This document shows, one piece after another, positions 19,182 to 29,995 of a stretch of 57,626 bases of DNA. The DNA is from Salinarimonadaceae bacterium. GTDB lineage: Bacteria > Pseudomonadota > Alphaproteobacteria > Rhizobiales > Beijerinckiaceae. The stretch spans positions 1-57,626 of the forward strand of contig REDO01000060.1 in assembly GCA_007693435.1 (NCBI GenBank). Reading direction: 5' to 3'. Position numbers and translations under genes: made by a program. Position 1 is the first letter of the stretch. Every line of letters starts with the position of its first letter. A model generated the notes under the pieces. The model saw only the letters and a list, made by a program, of their open reading frames with translations. It was not told the origin of the DNA and searched no databases.

Positions 19182-21241
19182 CAGGAGGCTCCCGTGAGCA
19201 GGTACCAGGTCACCATGGCGGCGACGCCGAGGAGCATGGCGAAGGCGTAGTGGTAGATGTAGCCGGTCTGCAGCCGCACGACCCACGAGGTGGCGTCGAG
19301 GACGCGCGCGGAGACGCCGTCGGGACCGAAGCCGTCGATGATGCGGCCGTCGCCCTGACGCCAGAACAGGCGGCCGATCCACTTGGCCGGACGCACGAAG
19401 ATCACTTCATAGAGCTCGTCGAAATACCACTTGTTGAGCAGGAAGCGGTAGATCAGCGGCTGGCTCTGCGCGAGGCGCGCGGGGACCGCCGTGTCGCGGA
19501 TATACATCCAGTAGGCGAGCCCGAACCCGGCCAGCATCATCACGAAGGGAGACCACACGACCCAGACCGGCACGTGGTGGAGATCATCGAGGATGGTGTT
19601 GTCGGGACGCGTATAGAGCGAGTCCTTCCAGAATTCCGCATGGCCATAGCCGATGAAGGCGTTCTTGAACAGGAACCCGACGACGAGCGCGCCGATAGCG
19701 AGCAGCAGGAGCGGAACGAGCATCACGATCGGGCTCTCGTGCGGCTTGTGATCGCCGTGGCCGTGATCGCCTTGGCCGTGATCGCCCTGCTCGTGCGCGG
19801 CGGCCTGCGAAGGCTCGAGATCACGGTCATGCTCGTCGTGCTCGACGCCCTCGTGCGTGGGATGGGCGCCATGTCCACCCCAGCGCGGCGCGCCCGCGAA
19901 GGTAAGGAAGAACAGACGCCAGGAATAGAACGAGGTCATCAGCGCCGCGACCACGGTCGCCACGAAGGCGAAATCCGCCATGCCGGCGTTCGAGGCGTAG
20001 GCAGCCTCGATGATGGCGTCCTTGGAATAGTAGCCCGCCGTGAAGGGGAAGCCCGTCAGCGCGATTGTCCCGATCACCATCATCAGCATGGTGAAGGGGA
20101 TCGCCTTGCGCAGCCCGCCCATGTTGCGGATGTCCTGCTCGTGATGCATCGCGTGGATGACCGAGCCCGCTCCGAGGAAGAGCAGCGCCTTGAAGAAGGC
20201 GTGCGTGAAGAGGTGGAAGATGCCCGCCCCGTAGGCCCCGACGCCGAGCGCGACGAACATGTAGCCGAGCTGCGAGCAGGTCGAATAGGCGATGACGCGC
20301 TTGATGTCGTTCTGCACGAGACCGACGGTGGCGGCGAAGAACGCCGTGAGCGCGCCGACGAACGTGACGAATACGAGCGCCGTCGGCGCGAATTCGAAGA
20401 GCGGCGACATACGCGCCACGAGGAAGACGCCCGCCGTCACCATGGTGGCCGCGTGGATGAGCGCCGAGACGGGCGTCGGCCCCTCCATCGCGTCCGGCAG
20501 CCACGTATGCAGCAGGAACTGCGCCGACTTGCCCATCGCGCCCATGAACAGCAGCAGGCAGGCGAGCGTCAGCGTGCCCTGCGCGTCGAGGCCGAGGAAG
20601 ACGAAATCAGGCTGCGCGGTCCCGGCCACGAAGGCCTCGACCTGCGGGAAGATCACGTCGAAGCTCGTCGAGCCGAAGATGTAGAAGACGAGGAAGATGC
20701 CGAGCGCGAAGCCGAAATCGCCGACGCGGTTGACGATGAACGCCTTCATCGCCGCCGCGTTGGCGCTCTCCTTCTGATACCAGAAGCCGATGAGCAGATA
20801 CGAGGCGAGACCGACGCCCTCCCAGCCGAAGAACATCTGGACGAGGTTGTCCGACGTCACCAGCATCAGCATGGCGAAGGTGAAGAGCGACAGATAGGCG
20901 AAGAACCGCGAGCGCGACGGATCCTCGTGCATGTAGCCGATCGAATAGAGGTGAACGAGCGCCGAGACCGTGTTCACGACGACGAGCATCACCGCCGTCA
21001 GCGTGTCGATCCGGAAGGCCCAGTCGACGGCGAGATCGCCGGAGATCATCCAGTTGCCGACAACGACCGTCGTCGCGCCGTCGCCGAAGCCGACGTCGAA
21101 GAGAGCGACCCAAGACAGGACCGCCGCGATCATCAGGAACGAGGTCGTGACGATCTCGCTCGGGCGCGCGCCGATGACGCGGCCGAAGATGCCGGCGACG
21201 AGGAAGCCGAGAAGCGGGAGAAAGACGATCGCGTGGTACAT
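19181..21241 (-). CDS. nuoL: NADH-quinone oxidoreductase subunit L
   Basis: Largest antiporter-like subunit of complex I, with the long lateral helix. The product is 686 residues, longer than the E. coli protein (about 613). Conserved parts are [38 protein letters not shown] and [22 protein letters not shown]. The extra length is partly a His/Gly/Asp-rich insert at about residues 455-502, with repeats of the form [13 protein letters not shown]. The insert is in a loop before hydrophobic [18 protein letters not shown]. Eleven bp separate it from nuoK. Confidence 0.97.
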   Translation of the reverse strand: MYHAIVFLPLLGFLVAGIFGRVIGARPSEIVTTSFLMIAAVLSWVALFDVGFGDGATTVVVGNWMISGDLAVDWAFRIDTLTAVMLVVVNTVSALVHLYSIGYMHEDPSRSRFFAYLSLFTFAMLMLVTSDNLVQMFFGWEGVGLASYLLIGFWYQKESANAAAMKAFIVNRVGDFGFALGIFLVFYIFGSTSFDVIFPQVEAFVAGTAQPDFVFLGLDAQGTLTLACLLLFMGAMGKSAQFLLHTWLPDAMEGPTPVSALIHAATMVTAGVFLVARMSPLFEFAPTALVFVTFVGALTAFFAATVGLVQNDIKRVIAYSTCSQLGYMFVALGVGAYGAGIFHLFTHAFFKALLFLGAGSVIHAMHHEQDIRNMGGLRKAIPFTMLMMVIGTIALTGFPFTAGYYSKDAIIEAAYASNAGMADFAFVATVVAALMTSFYSWRLFFLTFAGAPRWGGHGAHPTHEGVEHDEHDRDLEPSQAAAHEQGDHGQGDHGHGDHKPHESPIVMLVPLLLLAIGALVVGFLFKNAFIGYGHAEFWKDSLYTRPDNTILDDLHHVPVWVVWSPFVMMLAGFGLAYWMYIRDTAVPARLAQSQPLIYRFLLNKWYFDELYEVIFVRPAKWIGRLFWRQGDGRIIDGFGPDGVSARVLDATSWVVRLQTGYIYHYAFAMLLGVAAMVTWYLLTGAS

Positions 21242-21252
21242 CGAAAGCGCCC

Positions 21253-21558
21253 TTACCCCTTCATCGTGTTGACGTCTTCGACCGCGATCGTGCCGCGGTT
21301 CCGGAAGAAGACGACGAGAATTGCGAGCCCGATGGCCGCCTCGGCCGCAGCCACCGTCAGGACAAAGAGCGCGAAGACCTGCCCGACGATATCGTTGAGG
21401 AAGCTCGAGAAGGCGACGAGGTTGATGTTGACCGCGAGCAGCATGAGCTCGATCGACATCAGGATGACGATCACGTTCCTGCGGTTCAGGAAGATGCCGA
21501 TCACGCCCAGCGCGAAAAGTATCGCGGCGACGGTGAGGTAGTGGACGAGGCCGATCAT
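21253..21558 (-). CDS. nuoK: NADH-quinone oxidoreductase subunit K
   Basis: A 101-residue, three-helix membrane subunit of complex I. The functionally important glutamates lie in [17 protein letters not shown] (helix 2) and [14 protein letters not shown] (helix 3). Length and sequence are typical. It sits between nuoJ (12 bp upstream) and nuoL (11 bp downstream). Confidence 0.97.
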   Translation of the reverse strand: MIGLVHYLTVAAILFALGVIGIFLNRRNVIVILMSIELMLLAVNINLVAFSSFLNDIVGQVFALFVLTVAAAEAAIGLAILVVFFRNRGTIAVEDVNTMKG

Positions 21559-21570
21559 GTCATGCGCTCC

Positions 21571-22182
21571 TTACACGCCCTCGCGCGAATTGACCTTGCG
21601 GATCTCGATCGAGGTCTCGCTGGTGCGCGCCGATTGCCGGGCGGGATCCTGGCGCTTGACGCCGGGACGTTCGCGCAGGGTGAGCACGATCGCGCCGATC
21701 ATGGCGACGAGCAGGATGAGGCCCGAGAGCTGGAAGAAGTAGACGTATTTCGTGTAGAGGACCGCGCCGAGCTGGGCCGTGTTCGTCACGCCCTCGACCG
21801 CCTGCGACGCCTGCGGGAGATTGAGCAGCGCCGGATCCACCACATAGGTCGTGACCACCAGGATCAGCTCGACGAGGAAGATCGCCCCGACCACCATGCC
21901 GATCGGCAGATATTGCAGCGAACCCTGGCGCAGCTGAGCGAAATCGATGTCGAGGAGCATGATGACGAAGAGGAACAACACCGCCACCGCGCCGACATAG
22001 ACGACGATCAGGATCATCGCGAGGAACTCGGCGCCGAGCAGGATGAACAGGGCGGCCGCATTGACGAAGGCCAGAATGAGGAAGAGCACCGAATGCACGG
22101 GGCTTCGCGCGGAGATCACGAGAAAGGCCGAAGCCACCGTGATGCCGGCGAAGAGGTAGAAGAAGGCGGCGGTGACGCTCAT
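21571..22182 (-). CDS. nuoJ: NADH-quinone oxidoreductase subunit J
   Basis: A 203-residue membrane subunit of complex I with five helices, including the bent helix segment EFLAMILIVVYVGAVAVLFLFV. A charged C-terminal tail of about 35 residues follows the last helix. It begins MSVTAAFFYLFAG. An unusually wide gap of 174 bp separates it from nuoI upstream. Confidence 0.97.
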   Translation of the reverse strand: MSVTAAFFYLFAGITVASAFLVISARSPVHSVLFLILAFVNAAALFILLGAEFLAMILIVVYVGAVAVLFLFVIMLLDIDFAQLRQGSLQYLPIGMVVGAIFLVELILVVTTYVVDPALLNLPQASQAVEGVTNTAQLGAVLYTKYVYFFQLSGLILLVAMIGAIVLTLRERPGVKRQDPARQSARTSETSIEIRKVNSREGV

Positions 22183-22356
22183 GCGCTTAGCTCAAAGCCT
22201 GTTCGCGTGGCCCGTGGACAGTCCCCCCGCCGGATGCGGGCGGCCTGTCTATAGACCCCGATTCCCGGCCGCACAACCCGCGCGCGGCCCTTCCCATGCG
22301 ACCATTCGGAAGAAAAAGCGCCCCCGCTCCCCCCGGCCGGCCACGGCGAAAACACG
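22183..22356 (-). other. 174-bp intercistronic gap in nuo operon with hairpin
   Basis: Neighbouring nuo genes are mostly 0-30 bp apart, but nuoI and nuoJ are separated by 174 bp. No coding frame is convincing. A hairpin can form from GACAG (22217-22221) with CTGTC (22245-22249), extended by CCGCC/GGCGG inside. No U-run follows, so it is not a classical terminator. It may be an mRNA processing or stability element, or simply spacer. Confidence 0.4.
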
Positions 22357-22857
22357 TCAGCGATAGGGGGCGTCCATCGCGAGATTCCGTGCGATCTCGC
22401 GCTCCCACCTGTCGCCGTTGTCGAGAAGCTTGTCCTTGTCGTAGAGCAGCTCTTCGCGCGTCTCGACGGAAAACTCGATATTCGGACCCTCGACGATGGC
22501 GTCCACCGGGCAGGCCTCCTGGCACATGCCGCAATAGATGCATTTCACCATGTCGATGTCATAGCGCGTCGTGCGGCGCGCGCCGTCGTTGCGGCGCGGT
22601 CCCGCCTCGATGGTGATGGCCTGCGCCGGGCAGATCGCCTCGCAGAGCTTGCAGGCGATGCAGCGCTCCTCGCCGTTGGGATAACGACGCAGCGCATGCT
22701 CGCCGCGAAAGCGCGGCGATGTCGGGTTCTTTTCGAAGGGGTAGTTAATCGTCGCCTTCGGCTTGAAGAAATACCGCATCGCCAGGATGAACGCCGAGAC
22801 GAACTCCCGCAGGAAGATCGACTTCGCGGCCTGATCGAGCCTCATCGTCGTCGTCAT
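22357..22857 (-). CDS. nuoI: NADH-quinone oxidoreductase subunit I
   Basis: A peripheral-arm ferredoxin-like subunit carrying clusters N6a and N6b. The product is 166 residues. The two 4Fe-4S motifs are [12 protein letters not shown] (Cys66-Cys76) and [12 protein letters not shown]. The N-terminus [16 protein letters not shown] is typical. The ATG at 22857 is chosen for its upstream GAGGAG; the ATG at 22845 (MRLDQ) is an equally plausible family-like start. It follows the small membrane protein gene by 12 bp. Confidence 0.96.
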   Translation of the reverse strand: MTTTMRLDQAAKSIFLREFVSAFILAMRYFFKPKATINYPFEKNPTSPRFRGEHALRRYPNGEERCIACKLCEAICPAQAITIEAGPRRNDGARRTTRYDIDMVKCIYCGMCQEACPVDAIVEGPNIEFSVETREELLYDKDKLLDNGDRWEREIARNLAMDAPYR

Positions 22858-22869
22858 GCTCCACACTCC

Positions 22870-23127
22870 TCAGCCGGCCCAGCCGGCGATGGCGAGACCG
22901 AGAAAATAACCGACGACCGGAAAGGCGACCACGGTCATCACGAACAGCCCCTTCTGCAACAGGCCGATCCGCCTCTCGTAATCGGCCTTTTCCGCGGCCG
23001 TCGTCGATTTGTCCGTCGCACGAAGTTTCGTAACGACGATCGCGCCGACGATGCGGTAATCGATCCAGCCGATCACGAGGCCGATCGCGGCCCCGATCAT
23101 TCCGGCGGGCGAGAACCACTCCGTCAT
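22870..23127 (-). CDS. Small membrane protein of unknown function between nuoH and nuoI
   Basis: An 85-residue protein I do not recognise. It has a hydrophobic segment at about residues 8-32 (GMIGAAIGLVIGWIDYRIVGAIVV), a charged middle (about 34-55) and a second hydrophobic segment at about 58-83. So it is probably a two-helix membrane protein. It lies 13 bp after nuoH and 12 bp before nuoI on the same strand, so it is almost certainly translated from the nuo mRNA. It does not resemble any of the 14 core subunits; it may be a lineage-specific accessory or assembly factor, but this is inference from position only. Confidence 0.75.
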   Translation of the reverse strand: MTEWFSPAGMIGAAIGLVIGWIDYRIVGAIVVTKLRATDKSTTAAEKADYERRIGLLQKGLFVMTVVAFPVVGYFLGLAIAGWAG

Positions 23128-23140
23128 GCGCCCCCTCCCC

Positions 23141-24160
23141 TTACGCCGCCCCCGGCGCCCAGCCGGTGATCTGCAACACGAAGGCCACCACGGCGACGGC
23201 GGCGAGTGAGATCGGCAGGAACACCTTCCAGCCCAGACGCATGAGCTGGTCGTAGCGGTAACGCGGCACGAAGGCCTTGGCCATGGCGAAGAAGAAGAAG
23301 CACAGGCACATCTTCAGGACGAACCACACCGCTCCCGGCACCCAGGTGAAGGGCGCGAACGGGATCGGCGACAGCCAGCCGCCGAGGAAGAGGATCGTCA
23401 TCAGCGCGCACATGGTCATGATCGCCACGTACTCGCCGAGCATGAACAGCAGATACGGCGTCGAGGAATACTCGACCATGAAGCCCGCCACGAGCTCGGA
23501 TTCAGCTTCCGGCAGATCGAAGGGCGGCCGGTTGGTCTCCGCCAGCGCCGAGATCAGGAAGATCACGAACATCGGGAAAAGCGGCAGCCAGTACCAGCCG
23601 AGGATGCCCCAGCCGTTATCCTGCGCCAGAACGATCTGCGTCAGATTGAGCGACCCGGCGCAGAGCAGCACCGTGATGATCACGAAGCCGATCGAGACTT
23701 CGTAGGAGACCATCTGCGCCGCCGAACGCAGGGCGCCCAGAAAGGCGTATTTCGAATTGGAGGCCCAGCCGCCGACGATCACGCCGTAGACCTGCAGCGA
23801 CGACACCGCGAACACGAACAGGATGCCGACATTGATGTCGGCGATCGCCCAGCCCTCGGCGACGGGGATCACCGCCCAGGTCGTCAGCGCGAGCACCACC
23901 AGCACGAAGGGCGCAAGCAGGAACAGCCCCTTGTTCGCGCCCGCCGGAACGACCGGCTCCTTCAGCACGAACTTGAGCAGGTCCGCGAAGGATTGCAGCA
24001 GGCCCCAGGGGCCGACGACGTTCGGGCCCCGGCGAAGCTGCACCGCCGCCCAGACCTTGCGGTCGGCGTAGAGGATGTAGGCGATGAAGACCAGCAGGGA
24101 CACCATGAGCAGGAGGCTCTTGCCGGCGATGATCGCGAGATCGAGAAGGATGTCAGCCAT
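23141..24160 (-). CDS. nuoH: NADH-quinone oxidoreductase subunit H
   Basis: A 339-residue, eight-helix membrane subunit forming the quinone chamber of complex I with NuoB and NuoD. Characteristic stretches are [41 protein letters not shown] and [20 protein letters not shown], with the charged residues of the E-channel. Start ATG at 24160. The neighbour nuoG lies 21 bp upstream. Confidence 0.97.
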   Translation of the reverse strand: MADILLDLAIIAGKSLLLMVSLLVFIAYILYADRKVWAAVQLRRGPNVVGPWGLLQSFADLLKFVLKEPVVPAGANKGLFLLAPFVLVVLALTTWAVIPVAEGWAIADINVGILFVFAVSSLQVYGVIVGGWASNSKYAFLGALRSAAQMVSYEVSIGFVIITVLLCAGSLNLTQIVLAQDNGWGILGWYWLPLFPMFVIFLISALAETNRPPFDLPEAESELVAGFMVEYSSTPYLLFMLGEYVAIMTMCALMTILFLGGWLSPIPFAPFTWVPGAVWFVLKMCLCFFFFAMAKAFVPRYRYDQLMRLGWKVFLPISLAAVAVVAFVLQITGWAPGAA

Positions 24161-24181
24161 GATCGTGGTCTCCGCCCTTCC

Positions 24182-26263
24182 TCATTCCGCCGCTTCGCGG
24201 CGCGCGCCCGAGGCGAGCGCCGAGCATTCGGCCATGACCGTCGACGCGCGGGCGATCGGGTTCGTCAGATAGAAATCCGTCACCGGGCTCGCGAAGGGCT
24301 CGTTCAAAGGCTTGCCGGGGAGCTTGGCGAGCGCCGCGAGAGCCGCCGCGCCGTCGGCCTGCGCGATGGCGTCGATTTCAGCGAAATGCGGATGCGCCGC
24401 AACGAGCTTCTCGCGCAGTTGCGCCAGATTGTCGAAGGGCAGCCGGCTTCCCAGCGCGTCGGACAGCGCGCGCAGCACGGCCCAGTCCTCGCGGGCTTCG
24501 CCCGGCGGAAACGCGGCGCGGTTGGCTAGCTGCACGCGGCCCTCCGTGTTCACGTAGAGGCCGGACTTTTCCGTATAGGTCGCGCCCGGCAGGATCACGT
24601 CGGCGCGATGCGCGCCGCGATCGCCGTGCGTGCCCTGGTAGGTCACGAAGGCGCCCGGGGCGACATCGATCTCGTCGGCGCCGAGCAGGAAGAGCACGTC
24701 GAGCGCGCCGGCCGCCGCCATGGCCTTCGCGTCGAGACCGCCTTCGCCCGGCACGAAGCCGAGATCGAGCGCGCCGACGCGCGAGGCGGCCGTGTGCAGG
24801 ACGCCGAAGCCGTTCCAGTCCTCCGCGACGGCGCCGAAGGCCTTGGCGGCCTTCGCGGCGAGCGCCAGGATCGCGGCGGAATCGGCGCGCGTCAGCGCCC
24901 CCTGCCCAACGATGATCAGAGGCCGCTCGGCGGCCTTGAGCGCCTTGGCGAAGGAATGCTTGCCGGAGACGATCTCGGCCAGCGTGTCGGGCCCCGCGCC
25001 GAGATGTGCGTAATCGTAGGTCAGATCGACCTTCTCGCCGATCACGCCGATCGGCAGCGGCGCCATGCGCCAGCGCTTGCGGATTCGCACGTTCACGAGC
25101 GAGGCTTCAAGGCGCGGGTTGGAGCCCACGATCAGGATGGCGTCGGCGTCCTCGATACCCTCGATCGTCGGATTGAAGACGTAGGAGGCGCGGCCATGGG
25201 CCGGATCGAGAACCGTCCCGTCCTGACGGGCGTCGAGGTTCTTCACGCCGAGCGCGTCCATCAGGCTCTTGAGCGCGAACATCTCCTCGACGGCGGCGAG
25301 GTCGCCGGCGATGGCGCCGATGCGATCCGGCTTGGCGGCGGAGACGGCCTTGGCGATCGCGGCGAAGGCTTCGGGCCAGGAGGCGGCGCGCAGCTTGCCG
25401 TTCTCGCGGATATAGGGGCGGTCAAGGCGCTGGCGGCGAAGGCCGTCGGCGATGTGGCGGGTCTTGTCGGAAATCCACTCCTCGTTGATCGCCTCGTTGA
25501 CGCGCGGCAAGACGCGCATCACCTCGCGGCCGCGCGAGTCGACCCGGATGGCCGAGCCGACCGCGTCCATCACATCGACGGATTCGGTCTTGGTCAGCTC
25601 CCAGGGCCGCGCGTTGTAGGCGTAGGGCTTCGAGGTCAGCGCGCCGACGGGGCAGAGATCCGTCACGTTCGACTGCAGCTCGGAGCTCATCGCCTTTTCG
25701 AGATAGGAAGTGATCTCCATGTCCTCGCCGCGGCCGATGGCGCCGAGATCGGGCACGCCCGCCACTTCAGTCACGAAGCGGATGCAGCGCGTGCAATGGA
25801 TGCAGCGGTTCATCCAGGTTTGAACGAGCGGGCCGATATACTTGTCCTCGACGGCGCGCTTGTTCTCGTGGAAGCGGGTCGAATCGACGCCGTAGGCCAT
25901 CGCCTGATCCTGCAGGTCGCATTCGCCGCCCTGGTCGCAGATCGGGCAATCGAGCGGGTGATTGATGAGGAGAAACTCCATCACCCCCTCGCGCGCCTTC
26001 TTCACAGTCGCGGATTTCGTCGAAATCTCGGGCGGCTCGCCATTCGGGCCGGGCCGGCAGTCGCGCACGCCCCAGGCGCAGCTCGCGACGGGCTTGGGCG
26101 CGCCCTTGATCTCGACGAGGCACATGCGGCAATTGCCGGCGATCGACAGACGCTCGTGGTAGCAGAAGCGCGGAATCTCGGCGCCCGCCTGCTCGCACGC
26201 CTGAAGCAGCGTGTATTCGGCGGGAACCTCGATCTCGATGCCGTCGACGATGATTTTGGTCAT
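24182..26263 (-). CDS. nuoG: NADH-quinone oxidoreductase subunit G
   Basis: The largest peripheral-arm subunit, 693 residues, carrying the N1b (2Fe-2S), N4 and N5 (4Fe-4S) clusters. The N-terminal 2Fe-2S domain shows [21 protein letters not shown] and the following Cys. [13 protein letters not shown] and [10 protein letters not shown] mark the later cluster ligands. The C-terminal two-thirds is the molybdopterin-oxidoreductase-like fold without cofactor. The gene is 30 bp after nuoF. A very long frame opposite to nuoG and nuoF is a codon-bias artefact. Confidence 0.97.
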   Translation of the reverse strand: MTKIIVDGIEIEVPAEYTLLQACEQAGAEIPRFCYHERLSIAGNCRMCLVEIKGAPKPVASCAWGVRDCRPGPNGEPPEISTKSATVKKAREGVMEFLLINHPLDCPICDQGGECDLQDQAMAYGVDSTRFHENKRAVEDKYIGPLVQTWMNRCIHCTRCIRFVTEVAGVPDLGAIGRGEDMEITSYLEKAMSSELQSNVTDLCPVGALTSKPYAYNARPWELTKTESVDVMDAVGSAIRVDSRGREVMRVLPRVNEAINEEWISDKTRHIADGLRRQRLDRPYIRENGKLRAASWPEAFAAIAKAVSAAKPDRIGAIAGDLAAVEEMFALKSLMDALGVKNLDARQDGTVLDPAHGRASYVFNPTIEGIEDADAILIVGSNPRLEASLVNVRIRKRWRMAPLPIGVIGEKVDLTYDYAHLGAGPDTLAEIVSGKHSFAKALKAAERPLIIVGQGALTRADSAAILALAAKAAKAFGAVAEDWNGFGVLHTAASRVGALDLGFVPGEGGLDAKAMAAAGALDVLFLLGADEIDVAPGAFVTYQGTHGDRGAHRADVILPGATYTEKSGLYVNTEGRVQLANRAAFPPGEAREDWAVLRALSDALGSRLPFDNLAQLREKLVAAHPHFAEIDAIAQADGAAALAALAKLPGKPLNEPFASPVTDFYLTNPIARASTVMAECSALASGARREAAE

Positions 26264-26293
26264 ATTAGACGTCGTCCTGTTCGCGTTCCGCTC

Positions 26294-27595
26294 TTACTCA
26301 GCCGCAACCGGCACCGGATCCGAATGCGGGTTCGCCGCATAATCGTCGATGCGCTTCTCGATCTCGTGCCGGAAATGCCGGATCAGGCCCTGTACCGGCC
26401 AGGCGGCCGCGTCGCCCAGCGCGCAGATCGTGTGGCCCTCGACCTGCTTCGACACGTCGAGCAGCATGTCGATCTCGCGCTTCTGCGCCCGGCCCTCCGC
26501 CATGCGGCTCAAGACCCGCCACATCCAGCCCGTGCCCTCGCGGCAGGGCGTGCACTGGCCGCAGCTCTCGTGCTTGTAAAAGTAGGAGATGCGGGCGATG
26601 GCGCGGACGATGTCGGTCGACTTGTCCATGACGATCACGGCCGCCGTGCCCAGCCCCGATTGCAGGCCGCGCAGGGTGTCGAAGTCCATATAGGCGTCGG
26701 CGATCTGCTCGGCCGGCACGAGCGGCACCGAGGAGCCGCCGGGGATGACCGCCAGCAGATTGTCCCAGCCGCCGCGGATGCCGCCGCAATGCTTGTCGAT
26801 CAGCTCGCGGAAGGTGATGCCCATCTCCTCCTCCACGTTGCAGGGCTTGTTCACGTGCCCCGAGACGCAGAAGAGCTTGGTGCCGACGTTGTTGGGGCGG
26901 CCGAGCCCGGAGAACCAGGCGGCGCCCCGGCGCAGGATCGCGCCGGCGACGGCGATGGATTCGACGTTGTTGACCGTGGTGGGGCAGCCGTAGAGGCCCA
27001 CATTCGCCGGGAAGGGCGGCTTCAGGCGCGGCATGCCCTTCTTGCCCTCGAGGCTTTCCAGCAGCGCCGTCTCCTCGCCGCAGATATAGGCCCCCGCGCC
27101 GTGATGGACGTAGATGTCGAAGGGCCAGCCATGGACGTTGTCCTTGCCGACGAGCTTCGCCTCATAGGCCTCGTCGATGGCGCGCTGGAGCGCGATGCGC
27201 TCGGCGATGTACTCGCCGCGCAGGTAGACGTAGCAGGCGTGCGCGCCCATCCCGAAGGAGGCGAGCAGGCAGCCCTCGATCAGGAGATGCGGATCATGGC
27301 GCATGATCTCGCGGTCCTTGCAGGTGCCCGGCTCGGATTCGTCGGCGTTGACGACGAGGTAATGCGGGCGCCCGTCGGACTTCTTGGGCATGAACGACCA
27401 TTTCAGGCCGGTCGGGAAACCGGCGCCGCCACGGCCGCGCAGTCCCGACTTCTTCATTTCATCGACGACCCAGTCGCGGCCCTGGTCGATGAGGAACTTC
27501 GTTCCGTCCCAGGCGCCGCGACGGCGCGCGGCGTCGAGATCCGGCGAATGGAAGCCGTAGAGATTGGTGAAGATGCGGTCCTTGTCCTGAAGCAT
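26294..27595 (-). CDS. nuoF: NADH-quinone oxidoreductase subunit F
   Basis: The 433-residue NADH-oxidising subunit with FMN and cluster N3. [16 protein letters not shown] is the NADH/FMN-binding glycine loop, and [10 protein letters not shown] and [19 protein letters not shown] are also present. [12 protein letters not shown] with a later Cys binds the 4Fe-4S cluster. Start ATG at 27595, 13 bp after nuoE. The Ala-rich C-terminus is short and normal. Confidence 0.98.
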   Translation of the reverse strand: MLQDKDRIFTNLYGFHSPDLDAARRRGAWDGTKFLIDQGRDWVVDEMKKSGLRGRGGAGFPTGLKWSFMPKKSDGRPHYLVVNADESEPGTCKDREIMRHDPHLLIEGCLLASFGMGAHACYVYLRGEYIAERIALQRAIDEAYEAKLVGKDNVHGWPFDIYVHHGAGAYICGEETALLESLEGKKGMPRLKPPFPANVGLYGCPTTVNNVESIAVAGAILRRGAAWFSGLGRPNNVGTKLFCVSGHVNKPCNVEEEMGITFRELIDKHCGGIRGGWDNLLAVIPGGSSVPLVPAEQIADAYMDFDTLRGLQSGLGTAAVIVMDKSTDIVRAIARISYFYKHESCGQCTPCREGTGWMWRVLSRMAEGRAQKREIDMLLDVSKQVEGHTICALGDAAAWPVQGLIRHFRHEIEKRIDDYAANPHSDPVPVAAE

Positions 27596-27608
27596 GATGC
27601 GACCCCTA

Positions 27609-28727
27609 TCAGGACTTGTTCTTGGAGGCGAGTTCGCGCGCCTGCGCGACCCAGCCCTCGCGATCGATGCGCCCCGCGAAGGACAGGAACGCGCCGACCC
27701 AGAGGATCTGGGCGCGGTCCCAGTCGGCGATCTGATCGTAATGATAGACGCCGAGCGCGTTCAGCTTGGCCTCGTTCGCCGGACCGACGCCGTCAATCTT
27801 CTTGAGGTCGTCGGCCTTGCCGCCGCGCGGCTTCTTAAGGCCCTCGGGACGCGCGCCGATGGCGTTCGCCTTCTCCTCGGGAGTGGCGGTCTTCGGCAAA
27901 GCCGCGAGCTTGGCCGCAACCTCCTTCTCCTCCGCTTCCAGCTCGGCCGCCTTCTGCGCGGGCGCGTCAGCGACGGGGCGCACCACCGCGCGGCCGGCGT
28001 CGGGCTTGGCGGGCTTGAGCGTCGCAGGCGCCGGTTCAGGCGCCTCCTCGTTCTTCAACGCGGCGCGGGCGGCGGCCTCCTCGAAGCGCTTGCGCCACGA
28101 GCCGACGACCGAACCGTCGAAGAGGGCGGGATCGGTCAGCGTCTTCACGTCGCCCTCGGGCTCGGAGGTGCGGCGCTCGCTCTGCGGTCCGGTCTTGACG
28201 GGGCGGCCGGCGGCGAGGTCGTCGAGAAGCTTGTTGAAGCTCTCCGGCGTCAGATCCTCGTAATAATCGTCGTTGATCTGCACCATCGGCGCGTTGCAGC
28301 AGGCGCCGAGGCACTCGACCTCGATCCAGGAGAACATGCCGTCGGCGGTGACGTGGTTCGCCGGGCCGATGCGCTCTTCGAGCACCTTCCGGATCTCGTT
28401 CGAACCGCACAGCATGCATGGCGTCGTGCCGCACATCTGGATGTAGAACTTGCCGACCGGCTCAAGGTTGAACATCGTGTAGAAGGTCGCGACCTCGAAG
28501 ACGCGGATATAGGGCATCGCGAGACGGTCGGCGACGGCTTCCAGCGCCTTGCGCGGCAGCCAGCCGCCGCAATCGCCCTGAACGCGCCAGAGCAGCGGAA
28601 TGACGGCGGAGGCCTCACGGCCCTCCGGGTATTTGGCGACGAGCTCCTTCGTCCACGCCTTGGTTTTGGGCGTGAAGGAGAAGCTGTCGGGTTGCACGTC
28701 ATCCGAAGCGAGCCTGCGAACGGCCAT
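27609..28727 (-). CDS. nuoE: NADH-quinone oxidoreductase subunit E with C-terminal extension
   Basis: Thioredoxin-fold subunit with cluster N1a (2Fe-2S). The usual domain fills about residues 1-195, with the four ligands in [10 protein letters not shown] and CLGACCNAP. The protein is 372 residues, about twice the E. coli length. Residues about 200-300 are Ala/Pro/Glu-rich and probably disordered. About 305-368 form a compact module beginning [21 protein letters not shown], a helix-hairpin-helix-like motif. Such extensions occur in rhizobial NuoE; their role is unclear. It lies 74 bp after nuoD. Confidence 0.96.
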   Translation of the reverse strand: MAVRRLASDDVQPDSFSFTPKTKAWTKELVAKYPEGREASAVIPLLWRVQGDCGGWLPRKALEAVADRLAMPYIRVFEVATFYTMFNLEPVGKFYIQMCGTTPCMLCGSNEIRKVLEERIGPANHVTADGMFSWIEVECLGACCNAPMVQINDDYYEDLTPESFNKLLDDLAAGRPVKTGPQSERRTSEPEGDVKTLTDPALFDGSVVGSWRKRFEEAAARAALKNEEAPEPAPATLKPAKPDAGRAVVRPVADAPAQKAAELEAEEKEVAAKLAALPKTATPEEKANAIGARPEGLKKPRGGKADDLKKIDGVGPANEAKLNALGVYHYDQIADWDRAQILWVGAFLSFAGRIDREGWVAQARELASKNKS

Positions 28728-28801
28728 CGTTTCTGTCGCCTTTTCGATACCGGCCGCTACATGCGGCCAAGACTGATTTCAAACCGGCGGGAGCCCCGCC
28801 C

Positions 28802-29992
28802 TCAGCGATCCACCTCGCCGAACACGATGTCGATCGACCCGAGGATCGCCGCGACGTCGGCCAGCATGTGCCCGCGACACAGGAACTCCATCGCCTGGAG
28901 ATGCGCGAAACCGGGAGCGCGGATCTTGCAGCGGTAGGGCATGTTCGTCCCGTCGGCGACGAGATACACGCCGAACTCGCCCTTGGGAGCCTCCACCGCC
29001 GCGTAAATCTCGCCGGCCGGCACACGGAAGCCTTCCGTGTAGAGCTTGAAATGGTGGATCAGCGCCTCCATCGAGCGCTTCATCTCGGCCCGGCGCGGCG
29101 GCGCGATCTTGCCGTCCGTCGTCTTGACGGGCCCCTGTCCGTCCGGCGCGCGCAGCTTGGCGATGCACTGCTTCATGATGTGGATGGACTGGCGCATTTC
29201 CTCCATGCGGATCATCTGGCGGTCGTAATTGTCGCCGTTCTTGCCCACGGGGATGTCGAAATCCATCTCCTCGTAGCACTCGTAGGGTTGCGACTTGCGC
29301 AGATCCCACGCCACGCCCGAGCCGCGCACCATCACGCCGGAGAACCCCCAGGCGTAGGCGTCCTTGATATCGACCACGGCGATGTCGACGTTGCGCTGCT
29401 TGAAGATGCGGTTCTTCATCACGAGGTCGTCGAGATCGCCGACCACCTTCATGAACGGGTCGCACCAGGCCTCGATGTCGTCGATGAGCTCGGGCGGCAG
29501 ATCGGAATGGACGCCGCCGGGGCGGAAATAGTTGGCGTGCAGGCGCGATCCGGAGGCGCGCTCATAGAACACCATCAGCTTCTCGCGCTCCTCGAAGCCC
29601 CAGAGCGGCGGCGTCAGCGCGCCGACGTCCATGGCCTGCGTCGTGACGTTGAGCAGATGCGAAAGGATGCGGCCGATCTCGCAATACAGCACGCGGATGA
29701 GCTGCGCCCGCCTCGGAACCTCGACGCCCGTGAGGCGCTCGATCGCGAGGCAGAAAGCGTGCTCCTGGTTCATCGGCGCGACATAGTCGAGCCGGTCGAA
29801 ATAGGGCGTGCCCTGAAGATACGTCTTATGCTCCAGAAGCTTCTCGGTGCCCCGGTGCAGGAGCCCGATATGCGGATCGACGCGCTCGACGATCTCGCCG
29901 TCGAGCTCCAGAACGAGGCGCAGGACGCCGTGCGCGGCGGGATGCTGCGGGCCGAAATTGATCGAGAAGTTGCGGATGTCCTGCTCGCCCAT
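28802..29992 (-). CDS. nuoD: NADH-quinone oxidoreductase subunit D
   Basis: The 49-kDa-type subunit, 396 residues, that lines the quinone site with NuoB and NuoH and is related to the large subunit of NiFe hydrogenases. [15 protein letters not shown] contains the conserved His pair, and [12 protein letters not shown] and the C-terminal [13 protein letters not shown] are typical. It is a separate gene from nuoC, three bases downstream of nuoC's stop, so not the fused NuoCD of enterobacteria. Confidence 0.98.
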   Translation of the reverse strand: MGEQDIRNFSINFGPQHPAAHGVLRLVLELDGEIVERVDPHIGLLHRGTEKLLEHKTYLQGTPYFDRLDYVAPMNQEHAFCLAIERLTGVEVPRRAQLIRVLYCEIGRILSHLLNVTTQAMDVGALTPPLWGFEEREKLMVFYERASGSRLHANYFRPGGVHSDLPPELIDDIEAWCDPFMKVVGDLDDLVMKNRIFKQRNVDIAVVDIKDAYAWGFSGVMVRGSGVAWDLRKSQPYECYEEMDFDIPVGKNGDNYDRQMIRMEEMRQSIHIMKQCIAKLRAPDGQGPVKTTDGKIAPPRRAEMKRSMEALIHHFKLYTEGFRVPAGEIYAAVEAPKGEFGVYLVADGTNMPYRCKIRAPGFAHLQAMEFLCRGHMLADVAAILGSIDIVFGEVDR

Positions 29993-29995
29993 GCC

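Noticed and set aside
19739..19801. Short DNA repeats as a CRISPR or VNTR locus
   Set aside because: The repeats are in frame inside nuoL and encode its His-rich insert.
24608..27805. A 1065-codon open frame on the plus strand opposite nuoG and nuoF
   Set aside because: It is antisense to two certain genes, and its Arg/Asp/Gly/Ala-rich product has no domain. High G+C genes commonly leave such open antisense frames. The same holds for the 763-codon frame at 19250-21541 opposite nuoL.
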